Positions 54,560-64,000 of a DNA stretch of 64,000 nucleotides are shown here, piece after piece. The position numbers were made by a program, and so were the translations under genes. Origin of the DNA: Umbilicaria muhlenbergii (Eukaryota; Ascomycota; Lecanoromycetes; Umbilicariales; Umbilicariaceae); contig KK106982.1 in the NCBI GenBank assembly GCA_000611775.1, forward strand, positions 3,701,404 to 3,765,403, in the 5' to 3' direction. Position 1 is the stretch's first letter; every line of letters begins with the position of its first letter. Below the pieces are notes generated by a model. That model ran no database searches. It was not told the origin of the DNA and worked only from the letters and a program-made list of their open reading frames with translations.

Positions 54560-56791
54560 CTATCGTTTCTCATCCACCACATGCCCGTACGAGCTACTTC
54601 TCACGACGCCAGCCCTGACCGCTTCGGGAGTCAGGGCCCTCTCGCCGGCATAGCCCAATTTCCGATCTTGCCATTCGGATTCGTCGTCGTCAGATACGTC
54701 TTCTCTCCTGACCACCGGGGTGCGGGCCCCGAAGGAGGGGAAGGTGTTGATTGGCCCGCTCGGCGGTTCGTAAGCCGGCGCGGCGGGGGAGTATGGACGG
54801 CGCTCTTGCATGGGGATGTCGCCGGGTGTTGCAGGGCCCCCCTCGCCGCGGTGTTTGTCGCGCTTGAAGGCGAGGAAGAGGGCGCGGAAGAGGCCGAGGA
54901 GGACGATGAGGACCCAGAGGAGGACGACGAAGGTGGAGATGATGGCTTCGGTTTGGATGGCGTCGGCGATGTCTGATGTCATTTTGTCGACCACGTTGGT
55001 GATTTTATCTGTCGCTTGGCTTCCGGGAGAGGCGAGGAAGCTGTCGCTTGCGTTTGAGTTGTTGGAAGCGATGCTGGCGACTGCGCCGAGGGAGAAGGTA
55101 TTGTTGGGTAGGGTTGGGAACTCGACTTTGGCGTTGTCCGAGATCCAGTCTAGTCCTTTTTGGATACCTGCGATCTTGAGGCCGATGAGACAATTCATGA
55201 CTTCCATGATGGGATCGTAAAGGACTGTCCCACCGAAGGTGGTGTTGAGGGCGTCTGTCATACCGTCAACGAAAACATTGAGGGTATCATTCAACGCGCC
55301 CGTGGTGGTGTTGACCCAGCCAAAGACATCCTTGTTGATATCGTCGTTTGTTGTCGTAATGGCGTGGTTAGTTCCAATGGCCCACTGTTCGGACGCATTG
55401 TTGAGGGCGCTGACAACCTTCCCTGCAAAGTCTCCAACCTCGTGTTCCAGAGCGGGAACTTCCTTCTCGATTGCCTTGAGGAGAGTGTATTGACACAGAC
55501 AAGCAAAAAGACCAGCGAGGCCGAGCGAGAGGACAAAGAGAGCAGGCGCGGATGTGCCATAGGCAATGACCCATCTTGTTAGGAGCTGCTTCCTTGTGGA
55601 TTTGAACTTTGCTGCGACCGTGATTCCTGCACCGCTCGTGTAGGGTCTCGAGGCAATATAAACGACATCCATCTTGTCGAACGCATTCTGACCGACGAGT
55701 TGAGCCCGCTTCTGCATCGTTCGCCATCTCTGAATCTCGCGATAGGCCATTGGAATGCAGACCAAGATCGCGGCTATGAGAAGAACGACGATGAAGATCT
55801 TGCGGGCAAGGTTGGCTATATGAGAGAGGTCGTCAAAGAAGGTAGCAATGCCGTCGTTGTCCGAGCAAAAAGTAAGCTGTTCCTTTTGAGGTACTGGGAA
55901 CACAGAGCGGTTCATGTGGAACGTAGTGATCGAGGAATTGACAAGCTTTTTTACTTCTTCGAACGGCAACCGAATGGCGTGATTGGTGAAATTGTTGACT
56001 TGGGCGAAGTCAGGAATCGAAGCGTTCATTTTGGCCAGTCCTTGATCGAGACCTGGAGGAAGAGTAAGATGGTCAAGCGCGTCCAGGGTCGAGTTAACGT
56101 CGATCGTTGGAATGCCACCTTTGGCTCCGAATGCCTTCGGAATGCTGTCTAAAGCGCTCGTGAACTTGTTGAGATCGGTTGTGAAATCGTCGACGCTGGT
56201 GGAGAGGTCATTCCCAATTTTGCCGAGCGTCTTATTGAGAAAGTCGCTAGCATCTTCAACGACCTTCAACGCAACGTGCAAACTCCCGCTAACAGCAAGA
56301 GTGATGAGGCAAACGTAGGTTGAGGTCAACATGTTGATGTAAAAGACAACGATCTCTTCGACACCGGTGATGCTCAGGAGGAGCATGGACATAAGGCCGT
56401 TGACAGCCTTATCGACGCCATAGGCAGTCAGCTCATTAACGCCTTGTGACATGTAGTGAGGCATGGAAGCCATGGCGCTGCCCATATCCTCGACTCCTGA
56501 ACATGCCGAGAGGGCTTGTGTTTTGGCTGAATCGAGGTCGTGGTGAAGACCGGAGATGGCGATGAGGGTTCGGACGAGGACGAGAAGCAAGAGTATGGTC
56601 CATCTGTTGATCCATACTTGCGACAGTCGAGCGCGGAGGCCGAGATATGGGGTGATATCGGGTGCTGTGTGTGAGGCAGGTCGTGATGTGTCTTGTGCAG
56701 CGTAGTAATCTCGCATCCCATGATCGCCAGCGGAAAGAGACGGAGGCACGGCCGGAAAGGTGGAAATATTATGGTTTGTTATGGAAGACAT
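54560..56791 (-). CDS. PRM1: Plasma membrane fusion protein PRM1
   Basis: A single exon of 743 aa. Prm1 helps the two plasma membranes fuse when cells mate, and in filamentous fungi also during hyphal fusion. Membrane segments are visible at about 64-83 (WTILLLLVLVRTLIAISGL), around 130-180, near 325-350 (RKIFIVVLLIAAILVCIPMAY), near 410-435 (PALFVLSLGLAGLFACLC) and near 625-650 (FVVLLWVLIVLLGLFRALFLAF). Large external loops carry many NxS/T sites (NNFTNH, VNTTTGALNDT, NNTFS) and conserved Cys residues, as in the family. The cytosolic tail is Pro/Ser-rich and ends HVVDEKR. The frame is intact. Confidence 0.93.
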   Translation of the reverse strand: MSSITNHNISTFPAVPPSLSAGDHGMRDYYAAQDTSRPASHTAPDITPYLGLRARLSQVWINRWTILLLLVLVRTLIAISGLHHDLDSAKTQALSACSGVEDMGSAMASMPHYMSQGVNELTAYGVDKAVNGLMSMLLLSITGVEEIVVFYINMLTSTYVCLITLAVSGSLHVALKVVEDASDFLNKTLGKIGNDLSTSVDDFTTDLNKFTSALDSIPKAFGAKGGIPTIDVNSTLDALDHLTLPPGLDQGLAKMNASIPDFAQVNNFTNHAIRLPFEEVKKLVNSSITTFHMNRSVFPVPQKEQLTFCSDNDGIATFFDDLSHIANLARKIFIVVLLIAAILVCIPMAYREIQRWRTMQKRAQLVGQNAFDKMDVVYIASRPYTSGAGITVAAKFKSTRKQLLTRWVIAYGTSAPALFVLSLGLAGLFACLCQYTLLKAIEKEVPALEHEVGDFAGKVVSALNNASEQWAIGTNHAITTTNDDINKDVFGWVNTTTGALNDTLNVFVDGMTDALNTTFGGTVLYDPIMEVMNCLIGLKIAGIQKGLDWISDNAKVEFPTLPNNTFSLGAVASIASNNSNASDSFLASPGSQATDKITNVVDKMTSDIADAIQTEAIISTFVVLLWVLIVLLGLFRALFLAFKRDKHRGEGGPATPGDIPMQERRPYSPAAPAYEPPSGPINTFPSFGARTPVVRREDVSDDDESEWQDRKLGYAGERALTPEAVRAGVVRSSSYGHVVDEKR

Positions 56792-58549
56792 ATCGGTAGC
56801 CGTGTATATTTAAGAGAGTGTATGACCGGCCAGCGGAAGTACTTGGCAAAAGACTATGGGTTCGAGAAGATTAGTCGACCGTGCAACAGTACGATGATTA
56901 GATTGTAGATTGTAGATTGCAGATGTTCAGAGACAGAAGCAAGAGATGGACAGAGAGAAAGAGAACAAAGAAGATTCGTCAGTCGTACGAGCATTCGCAG
57001 ATGAATGGGAAGGTGAGGGCAAGGCGGGAGGTGAATGGAAGTGATGGATATTCTGGTCAACAATGGAATGGGTGAGAACAAAGGCATAGTTAACAATAGA
57101 ACTACGTACCTGCGGAGCAATAGCGAATCGACCAGTCATCGACGACTTTAGACCTGAAACAATCAACTCTCGAGATGTTGAGGCTGTTTCAGTTCCGTGG
57201 TCCTTATGGTGGTGCTATTCATTCATTGACGCCCCCGTGGCCGAGACGTAGGCGCCGCTCGGCCAATCGTAGACGCCCGCTGGCCAGTCCGGCTCTTTGT
57301 TTGAAGCTCAGGTTGAGCATGGTCGAACATTGACTGCGAAGGCCTTCTCCATCACCGGACGAGTGGCTGGACAAGGAAGGCCTTTGTCTTCGCTCTTCAG
57401 AATCGACTTGCGATTGAACTGGACTCTTGACGGATGCGCGATGCGCTCAGCGCCCGGGTGTTTCGATTTCACGATTCTTTGGTTATCTCAACCATAAGCC
57501 CGATCAGGCGCAGTCGCTGTCGCTGTTGCTGAGGAAGACTGAGTCGGCGCAAGGGGACACCCCGGAGCGGTGCGTGAATGGTGCCCATCCTTCAAAGTGC
57601 AGGACACGGCCGTCGCTTTATCGTCGACGGCCGTGGTGGCGTTGGCCGTCGCTGCTGTGGCTGCCAGCCCCGACCATGACCCCAAGCGGTTTAAGGCAGG
57701 ATTCGAGGCGCATTAGTTCGGCACGAAACCCTGTTTTCCCTTTCCCTTTCCCTTTCCCGTCCACTTTCACGTGTTCGAGTCTTCTTCACTCTTCCATGGC
57801 ATCATCGCTTTTGCCTGCCATCGCTCATTTGCGGGGTCTATCGAAGTACCTTACAATTCCAAAGGCATTGCACTCCATCATTGTTCATCTTGTCAAGCTT
57901 GTTTTGCCGTCCTCGGCGCCTCCTACTTTCCTGATCGATACCCTGTCACGTGCTTGCTTAACTGCTTCTGCAGCCTTTAGCCTTTTCGGCGCTTAGCGAT
58001 GCCTTTTCATCCAATCACGCCAATGGCGGCCGACGATCTCGAAACCGACAGAGCATGAAACGAACTTATGCTCGCTCTCACCTGTCGTTGTTTCCATTCT
58101 ATTCTTAAGATCCAGAGGCTCCATGACACGCTGCCACTGGTTTTGTGCAGGACCGTGGTTACGAAATGTGTAGGATCATCGTTCGTGATTCGATGCAGAG
58201 GCACGTCCGGAGTTGGCATCTCTATGCGAACATCTGTAAATATTCTTATTTATCTGCCGTCGAGTCCAATGCGCTATGTACGCTACTACTATTAATTCTC
58301 GAAACGGTGCCTGAAAATCGGGCTTTAGACGAGGGGAACCCCGTTCAGCGTCCAGGACGTCTCAGCCAATAGGCCGCGTCAGAGAGAATCCCATAGGCAC
58401 TCGGTTCAGCCAGTCCTGTGGTCTCTAACATGTCTCTTCCATATTAGCCGAAGCCTATGGGGGAGTTTACGGCCAGCTCCTGAATATATCTGTCGAGATA
58501 TGATCTGATGTCTTGACTAATCTCCTAGACAACTCTTACAACTGGCACT
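56792..58549. other. Intergenic, upstream of PRM1
   Basis: 1.76 kb. The left 380 bases look like a 5' leader of PRM1. A CCCTTT repeat is listed separately. Several short ORFs at 57,400-58,000 have no domain support. Confidence 0.4.
57735..57759. repeat. CCCTTT microsatellite
   Basis: About four copies of the hexamer in a pure pyrimidine tract. Confidence 0.85.
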
Positions 58550-59933
58550 AGGTCGACTATGTGCCCGACATAGCATTGAAAAGGTACAGCTGGAGCCTTC
58601 ACCCGGCGATCTTATGCGCAAACTGTCAAATTCGTGATGAAGCGAAGGCGATCTTGCAGCTCCGAAACGGCTTTGTCGTTGTTGAGCTTGGATGTGGTGG
58701 CTTTCTGAGCAGGAGGAAGCGCGAACCGCTTCTCTACGAAGGCCGGAGAGGCATCACAGTAGCTAATATCCCTAGTCCACTAATGAGAGTTCGTCTGGAG
58801 AAACAAGACAAAAGTATCGGACATAAGTTATGAACTGAGGGAAAACAGCCAGCAGGCATATGTGTGGCAGTCCGCAGCTGGAGGTCCTCTCAACCACTTA
58901 ACAGGCGTTAAGGAGCTATTAATTCACTTCGAGGATTTAGATACGCCATTGTTGCATTCAGAGGAGCCCCAGTTGGAGACTACCACTTATTTTATCCATA
59001 TACCTACTAGCTATTTCCCCCCTGTTATGGCTTATGTCTGGTACTCTTACATCTACAGGAGCGGATTGGGAGATATTCGTCCTGCTGACCGCAGAACTCC
59101 ACAACTTCTGCTCTGTCATCTCCACTTGACGGGATGTAGAAGGCAACTATCTCACCTCAGATCTGTATGCCACGTCCTCCCTCGCCGATCCCGACGAAAC
59201 CGAGTCCGCAAAACTTGCCTCCTCAAGCCCTTTACAAAACGGCGTTGCCTCTCCTCCATGATAGTCGACAATGTGTCCAAAGACTACACCCATGTCATAA
59301 CACAACGTATGATATGGCGCTCTCTAGACCACCTCACAGCCACGAAGACCGTCTCCAAGCTCCTGTCCATCAGTACCACCATCCAAAAGCTTACGCACTA
59401 TGAGAACGGCCTGCCAATATGGCGAAGGAGTATCTCAAAACATCGAAAAACGCCTACACCACCTCCGCGCCCACCTCGGGGTCGGCTACGACGCAATGGC
59501 GTTTCAGATCGGATCGATGGAGGCGCTGCTATTCATTGAAAGCAATTCTTTCCAAGAAGGCTTTGATAAGGTCAAAGATGCCTTCGTATTCGCCCACGAC
59601 CTCGGCCTCCACCCGCACGATCCTAATTATTTTCCGCCGCACGTGTACACGGTGAGAGAATAGCTAGAATGGGTGGGTGCTATTGCAGAGGAAGGCTGTG
59701 CCACGATCGGTCCAAATACTACGTTGGTGCAACTTGAAAAACTGCATTATCATCAGAGGCTTGCTAGCCACGGGCGTCGCGGTTGGCGTGCGGTGTTTGA
59801 TGGTCATAGCGGTGAGGAAGATGAAGATATATCGCTCGCGATTGTACTGTGTCTGTAGGCTGAAAGAGTTGAGGCCCTCCAGGAGTTGTTACAGTTTGAG
59901 ATGAAGGTTTTCCCTCCCGGAAGAAGAGCCTAA
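58550..59933 (+). pseudogene. Decayed gene of an orphan fungal family
   Basis: The N-terminal piece reads DIALKRYSWSLHPAILCANC then QIRDEAKAIL, close to the LHPAI..TCRQI..EA..IL motif found at the start of many uncharacterised, F-box-associated fungal proteins. Later pieces are LTGVKELLIHFEDLDTPL, VDNVSKDYTHVITQRMIW, HLTATKTVSKLLSISTTI, then, in a new frame, SQNIEKRLHHLRAHLGVGY and ESNSFQEGFDKVKDAFVFAH. A stop at about 59,661 follows YTVRE. The same frame then continues LEWVGAIAEEGC and GRRGWRAVFDGHSGEED, and after a second stop near 59,856 reads AERVEALQELLQFEMK. With at least one frame change and two stops it is very likely dead, though some gaps may be introns. It lies next to the secreted-protein pair. 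Confidence 0.65.
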
Positions 59934-60417
59934 GTTTAGGATTGGGATGATAATGGACGGATAGGTATGGGATGAATAGCAGACCTACTTAGGTACATGG
60001 ACCCCCTGCCGGTTTGTTGATAATGACGGAGACCTCTCCGTCTTTCAACCTGTGCTTCTCCATTGACGAAGTCCATTGTGTTCCGAGCCACGGTTTGACT
60101 CATGGTCGCAATCGAGCACAGAATTCAACGGCGCAAGGACCTCTATTTGTTTGGGAGGGCGAAGCTAGGCGAAACATAGTCCCAGACGTCTCGGAGACTT
60201 CAATGAGACAACCATTGGCGACATGCGCCCGCCACAGCCCACGGACGACCATTCCGCCCGCCCAAGCTCAAATAGTCAAATAGTGGAGCTGCTGCACCTG
60301 TGCCTTTGGCATGACTTCCGCTATTCAAGAGATTTCTGCATCATTAAAGATATTCCGCAGTCACCTGCAGCTAGGAGCCTTTATTGGCCGAGTCTTTAAC
60401 CATTCTATCCTATCAAA
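59934..60417. other. Intergenic before the secreted-protein pair
   Basis: 484 bp, no gene recognised. It presumably carries the promoter of the first secreted protein. Confidence 0.4.
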
Positions 60418-61094
60418 ATGCGAGTACTACGACTATCATCCATCATCACCCTGGCCCAACTCGCAGCCCTTAGCTGGGCAATTCCAATCACCCCAGATAC
60501 AGAAACAGAAGAAGTCTCTTCTTTGGTTCCCCGATCTCAATTCTGCACCAATGCGCCGCTAACCAAAGCCGGAACGTACGTACTATTCGATACCTGAATC
60601 TAATCCATTCTACATGAAATAAATCCATTCAACAAGCTAAATTCCACTTCTGCAGTACCTTCACTCGCCGCGACCTTGATTCCTCACCCTTCGATGACTC
60701 CCTCGCCCCCCGCACCCGCGACGGTATCCTCTGGTGCGCCAGGGGCAGCCAAACCTACGTCGTCGTCCAAGTCGGCTGGCAAGTAGCCAGCGCCAATGCC
60801 TTTACCCTACTTGAACAAGCCTACGACTTAACGGTCTCGCAGATCCAGGCTCAAGGCGACGGGTTGCTGTCTCCGCTGCCCTACGGGCCGATTGGAACAG
60901 TCTTCAATCTCTTCGACGCCCAGGGACTGACGCTGACTGTCACGAATGCGAATAACCACCAGACAACGTGGGGGGTGCTTGGGGCCGCGTGCTGGGCGCT
61001 GAGGGACTTTGTCGCGGTGAGGGGCGCGTTTTCTTTCCTGGAGTTTTCGATTTTTGATGGAGTGAACCAGGTGGCGACCGGAACGATTAAGTAG
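60418..61094 (+). CDS. Small secreted protein, tandem copy A
   Basis: Two exons, 60418-60575 and 60656-61094, give 198 aa. A signal peptide (MRVLRLSSIITLAQLAALSW) with likely cleavage near residue 21 is followed by a short variable region with FCTNAP and a possible dibasic RR processing site at 57-58. The conserved body has LWCARGSQTYVV (Cys80), LLEQAYDLTVSQIQAQGDG and NANNHQTTWGVLGAA at about 140-154. Cys43 and Cys80 are shared with copy B; a third Cys155 is not. There is no catalytic signature and no membrane segment after the signal. I do not recognise the family. It is a candidate extracellular or effector-like protein. The intron falls at the same codon and phase as in copy B. Confidence 0.82.
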
Positions 61095-61606
61095 GTGGTG
61101 CTAGGAGGGACAGCGGAACCGAATCTGTGATGTATCTATACGGATCTGATAAGCATAACCTCACCAATTTAATTACTTCCATACCCCAGAATAATAGCCT
61201 ACCTAGCTGGGGGTCTTGTGCCTCCGGGCCGCACCCTTTGTCGTTGACTATAGAGCCCTTTTACGCCCTCTCACAACGATCTTCTAAAGGACCTCAAGCC
61301 ATCATCGTAATACAGTAATCCCGATCGGAAAATTGCAGAGGCTGAAACACGCCACAGATAGGCCCGCTCACGAAACGAATGCGACTCGCGACACGCGACC
61401 GCACCCGCGTGGGAACAAGCAGGACCAAAATCCGAGCCTCAAGCTTCAAATATGGGCCCCTGCTGCAATCCGATGTAATCCGTGTTTCTCGGAATGACAA
61501 TTCGCTGATACCAAGAAAAGAAACTTCACCCTCCGCCACAACCAGCGTCTCGCCCCATCCCATCCCGGACCCACCGACCCACCCCAGACCAGACTATACC
61601 CTCAAA
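61095..61606. other. Spacer between secreted copies A and B
   Basis: 512 bp with the 3' flank of copy A and the promoter of copy B. No other gene. Confidence 0.4.
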
Positions 61607-62263
61607 ATGCGCCCATTCCACCTCTCACTCCTCGTAGCCCTGGCCCGTCTGACCGCCATCGTTTTGGCAATCCCTGTCGACACTCTGACGTCGCTGGGCC
61701 CTCGCGGTCGATTCTGCACCAACGCCCCTCACACCATCGCTGGAACGTAAGCAAGCTGCATTCCGTCATCAATGTCTCACACCCAAACAACCACCGCTGA
61801 CTCTCGAGCCCCCAGTCTCTTCAACCCCCGCGCCCCCCTCCCCCTCCGCCTCGCCCCCCGCGTCATCCACCTCGACACCAACAGCTTCATCTACTGCGCC
61901 CGCGGCAGCAGCACCTACGTGGTGATAAAAACCGGCTGGTCGGCCTCCAACAGCGAAACGCTAGTCTCGCTCCTGAACCAAGCGTACGAAGTCGCCCTCA
62001 GCCGCATTGCCGCCTACGGCGACAACGTCGTCGCCAACTCGCTCGTCTACGGCATGATCGGGTCGATCATCTATCTGACGAATTCGGGCATGGTGCTCCG
62101 GGTGGCGAATACGAACAATCACCAGACGACGTGGGGGGTGCTAGGGGCGGCGATGAGGGCGTTGAAGGGCTTTGTGGGCGAGCATGGCGGGTTCGACAAG
62201 GCGGATTTTGTGATTTATGATGGGGAGAATCAGGTGGCGATGGGGACGTTGGCGCCGACGTAG
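61607..62263 (+). CDS. Small secreted protein, tandem copy B
   Basis: Two exons, 61607-61746 and 61816-62263, give 195 aa. The signal peptide MRPFHLSLLVALARLTAIVL is followed by AIP, the same cleavage context as copy A. RFCTNAPHTIAGT (Cys37) ends exon 1, and the intron splits the Thr codon in phase 2 exactly as in copy A. The body has IYCARGSSTYVV (Cys74), NTNNHQTTWGVLGAA and YDGENQVAMGT. Only two cysteines remain in the mature protein, so a single Cys37-Cys74 disulfide is likely. Shared layout, intron and motifs show a tandem duplication, but the regions between motifs differ widely, so it is not recent. Function unknown; secretion is inferred from the signal. Confidence 0.82.
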
Positions 62264-63462
62264 GTGGGGATCCGAGGGGGTGGGGTGGAGAGTGGTGGCG
62301 GTGGGGAGCGCGGTGGGGTGGGGAGGACGGAGGGAGTGCGTGCCGGCTGGCAAGGCCAGAGAGGCTTTGGTGGAAGAAAATGGACGATGGACGACGGCGG
62401 TGCGGTGCGGAGACCTTTTGCCGGGGCAGGTCAGGTCAGGTCAGGTTAGCTGTGCTAGCAGAAGGATTGTTGGCTACTTACGATGATCCCACTCCTTCTA
62501 ATTTCATAACTGACTGATGAAGAGAATGTCAACCAGGTTCTCTCGTAAAAGGGGCATACGCATGCCGCTTGAACAGGGCAGAAATGGATGTTGCAAGTTT
62601 AACGTGTACCGACAACGGCTCGCTGCATAGGTGCCGTGATCTAGCTGCCACGATCTAGCTGCCACGATCTAGCTGCCACGATCTAGCTGCCACGATCTAG
62701 CTGCCATGATTTAGCTGCCATGATCTGGTGGACTGGTGATTGGATATGACACGATAAGAACACGCATAAAACAATCACTGGGACAATGGTAATCTTGACA
62801 ACGGCTTCGATTCTGTAGCTAGTATGGTTGATACTTGCAACTGGGTCCTCACAAATAGACCATCCTCAACCGGCCGAAAGTGTTGGTGGAGAAAGACATA
62901 GCAGAACAGTCGAGTAAATCAAGCGCTTGATGTCGACATAGAACACAAGGATCTGTACACAAACATTCTTGTTCACCTGCCTTGCCCACATCGTTCGGAA
63001 GAACGAGTAGTGTAGCGAGCACAAATCTGAGCCCTACCATAACTAATAAAAATCAACAGAGAAGGCGTAACCACGACTCTCTCATAGTAGCAGTAGGTAG
63101 CCTCCACAGCGAGGCATCAGCGCAGAAGTTGCAGGGGACAATTTGCCACCCAGTAGTTAAGACAAGCGTAGTATGCTCAACGCTCCAATCGGAGCATAAA
63201 AGTAAGTCGTCCCGGGAGCACCGTAAACGCCAGAAAGCTTTTCACAAGTGCCGATCCCGAGCAGCTGACATATTCCATGATCATGAGTAGTACTGGGCCA
63301 AAAGTGGTGATCAAGCTTCACTGAAATCAATCGAATCGAGATTATGCGATAGCGAGCATCAAAGATCACTCATGAGGGGCCGAACAATATGGTCTCATCT
63401 CATCAAAGCGAGTCAAGATCCAAGTCATAGGTGACATCAAGGGTTGTAGCATGTCAATCGGA
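62264..63462. other. Intergenic with minisatellite
   Basis: 1.2 kb with no recognised gene. The left 170 bases are G-rich, including a short AGGTC repeat near 62,428-62,445, and the 14-bp minisatellite follows. Confidence 0.4.
62638..62721. repeat. 14-bp minisatellite, six copies
   Basis: Six copies of GATCTAGCTGCCAC, the last two ending CCAT, followed by a partial seventh. The unit length and copy number equal those of the unrelated array at 2990-3073. Confidence 0.95.
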
Positions 63463-64000
63463 TCACGCGGTGCCCGGCGGTCTTTGCTCACCTGGTGGGC
63501 CTTGACCTGGCTGCTGTTGATTGGGTTGTGCCATGGCAGCATACCACATGGCGACATAGTTATTATAACCGCCGTATGCAGCATAAGGATCGGCTTCACC
63601 CCCCGGTTGCGGTGTTGCTTGCGCTTGCGGGCCTACACCACCAGCTTGTTGGCCATATGGCTGCTGGGCTTGTGAGTAGCGGTCACTGTATGGGTCATCA
63701 CCACGACGACCGCTACCTGGGCGATTTTTCTGTTCCTTTGAGGATATCAGTACCATTCTCAACGGCGACATCGTGTAGAACATACCACTGCTTCAACTTT
63801 GTCCATTATTGCTCTCTTGGCTTGCTCAATGGCTACTCTAGATCCTACCAAACCAATCTCGCGTTCGTAATCCTGTCCGCTGGCGGGTGCTACGTTGATT
63901 TTGCAACCCGTTGTACTCTGCATATCCTTGATTGTTTCGCCACCTTGCGTACGGTGTCAGTGATGAGACCAACAAGGAGATGGCGTGTTGACATACCTTT
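63463..64000 (-). CDS. KH-domain RNA-binding protein, 3' part
   Basis: The gene runs off the right edge. Visible exons are 64000-63997 (end of an exon), 63943-63786 and 63735-63463. The middle exon encodes a KH domain core: GGETIKDMQSTTGCKINVAP, then GQDYEREIGLVGSRVAIEQA and KRAIMDKVEAV. The GxxG loop would lie in the missing or junction part (GGE). The C-terminal exon is Gln/Pro/Gly/Tyr-rich (DRYSQAQQPYGQQAGG, YGGYNNYVAMWYAAMAQP), as in fungal relatives of FUBP-type multi-KH proteins. These bind single-stranded RNA or DNA. A strong donor-like CAG|GTGAGC occurs 10 codons before the stop, so a further short terminal exon is possible and the end given is tentative. Confidence 0.82.

Overview
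The window is nuclear DNA of a filamentous ascomycete (Pezizomycotina). The evidence is the gene content (LYS2-type aminoadipate reductase, PRM1, Ime2-type kinase, an Stc1-domain protein, a DUF7514-type protein), many 45-90 nt GT-AG introns, and dense genes on both strands. I cannot place it to class with confidence; Dothideomycetes or a neighbouring class would fit. All exon structures were worked out by eye, by matching reading frames to remembered family sequences, and the exon lengths were checked to sum to whole codons.

Layout. 1-6.2 kb is repeat-rich and gene-poor: a small C2H2-like ORF, a 14-bp minisatellite, a hairpin, and a complete-length but inactive 1.46-kb Tc1/mariner element with TIRs and a TA target duplication. 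6.2-13.2 kb: calcipressin (-), RPB3 (+), mitochondrial dicarboxylate carrier (-), mitochondrial PheRS (+), mitochondrial GrpE (-). 13.9-25 kb: a Gly/Arg-rich ORF (-), ATE1 (-, ten exons), a DDP1-type Nudix hydrolase (+), TRP2 (-), a coiled-coil protein (+), LSM1 (-). 25-37 kb: a mitochondrial membrane protein (-), a 571-aa membrane protein (-), cytochrome c (-), an SDR (+), a DUF7514-type protein (-), an Stc1-domain protein (-). 37-39.8 kb has no recognisable gene and leads into the Ime2-type kinase (+). 43-57 kb: RRP42 (+), an F-box protein (-), a type II membrane protein (-), LYS2 (+), PRM1 (-). 57-64 kb is more accessory: a decayed orphan-family gene, a tandem pair of small secreted proteins, a second 14-bp minisatellite, and the 3' end of a KH-domain gene (-) leaving the window.

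Most genes are housekeeping and do not form one pathway. Themes do recur: mitochondrial function (carrier, PheRS, GrpE, cytochrome c), amino-acid synthesis (TRP2, LYS2), RNA metabolism (RPB3, LSM1, RRP42, KH protein) and sexual development (Ime2-type kinase, PRM1). No biosynthetic cluster, CRISPR array, rRNA or convincing tRNA was seen.

The most unusual signals are a probable 5-nt microexon in the carrier gene, a repeated switch from C-rich to G-rich coding strand within single genes that coincides with Gly/Glu-rich inserts in conserved enzymes, and the duplicated secreted-protein pair with no family I can name.
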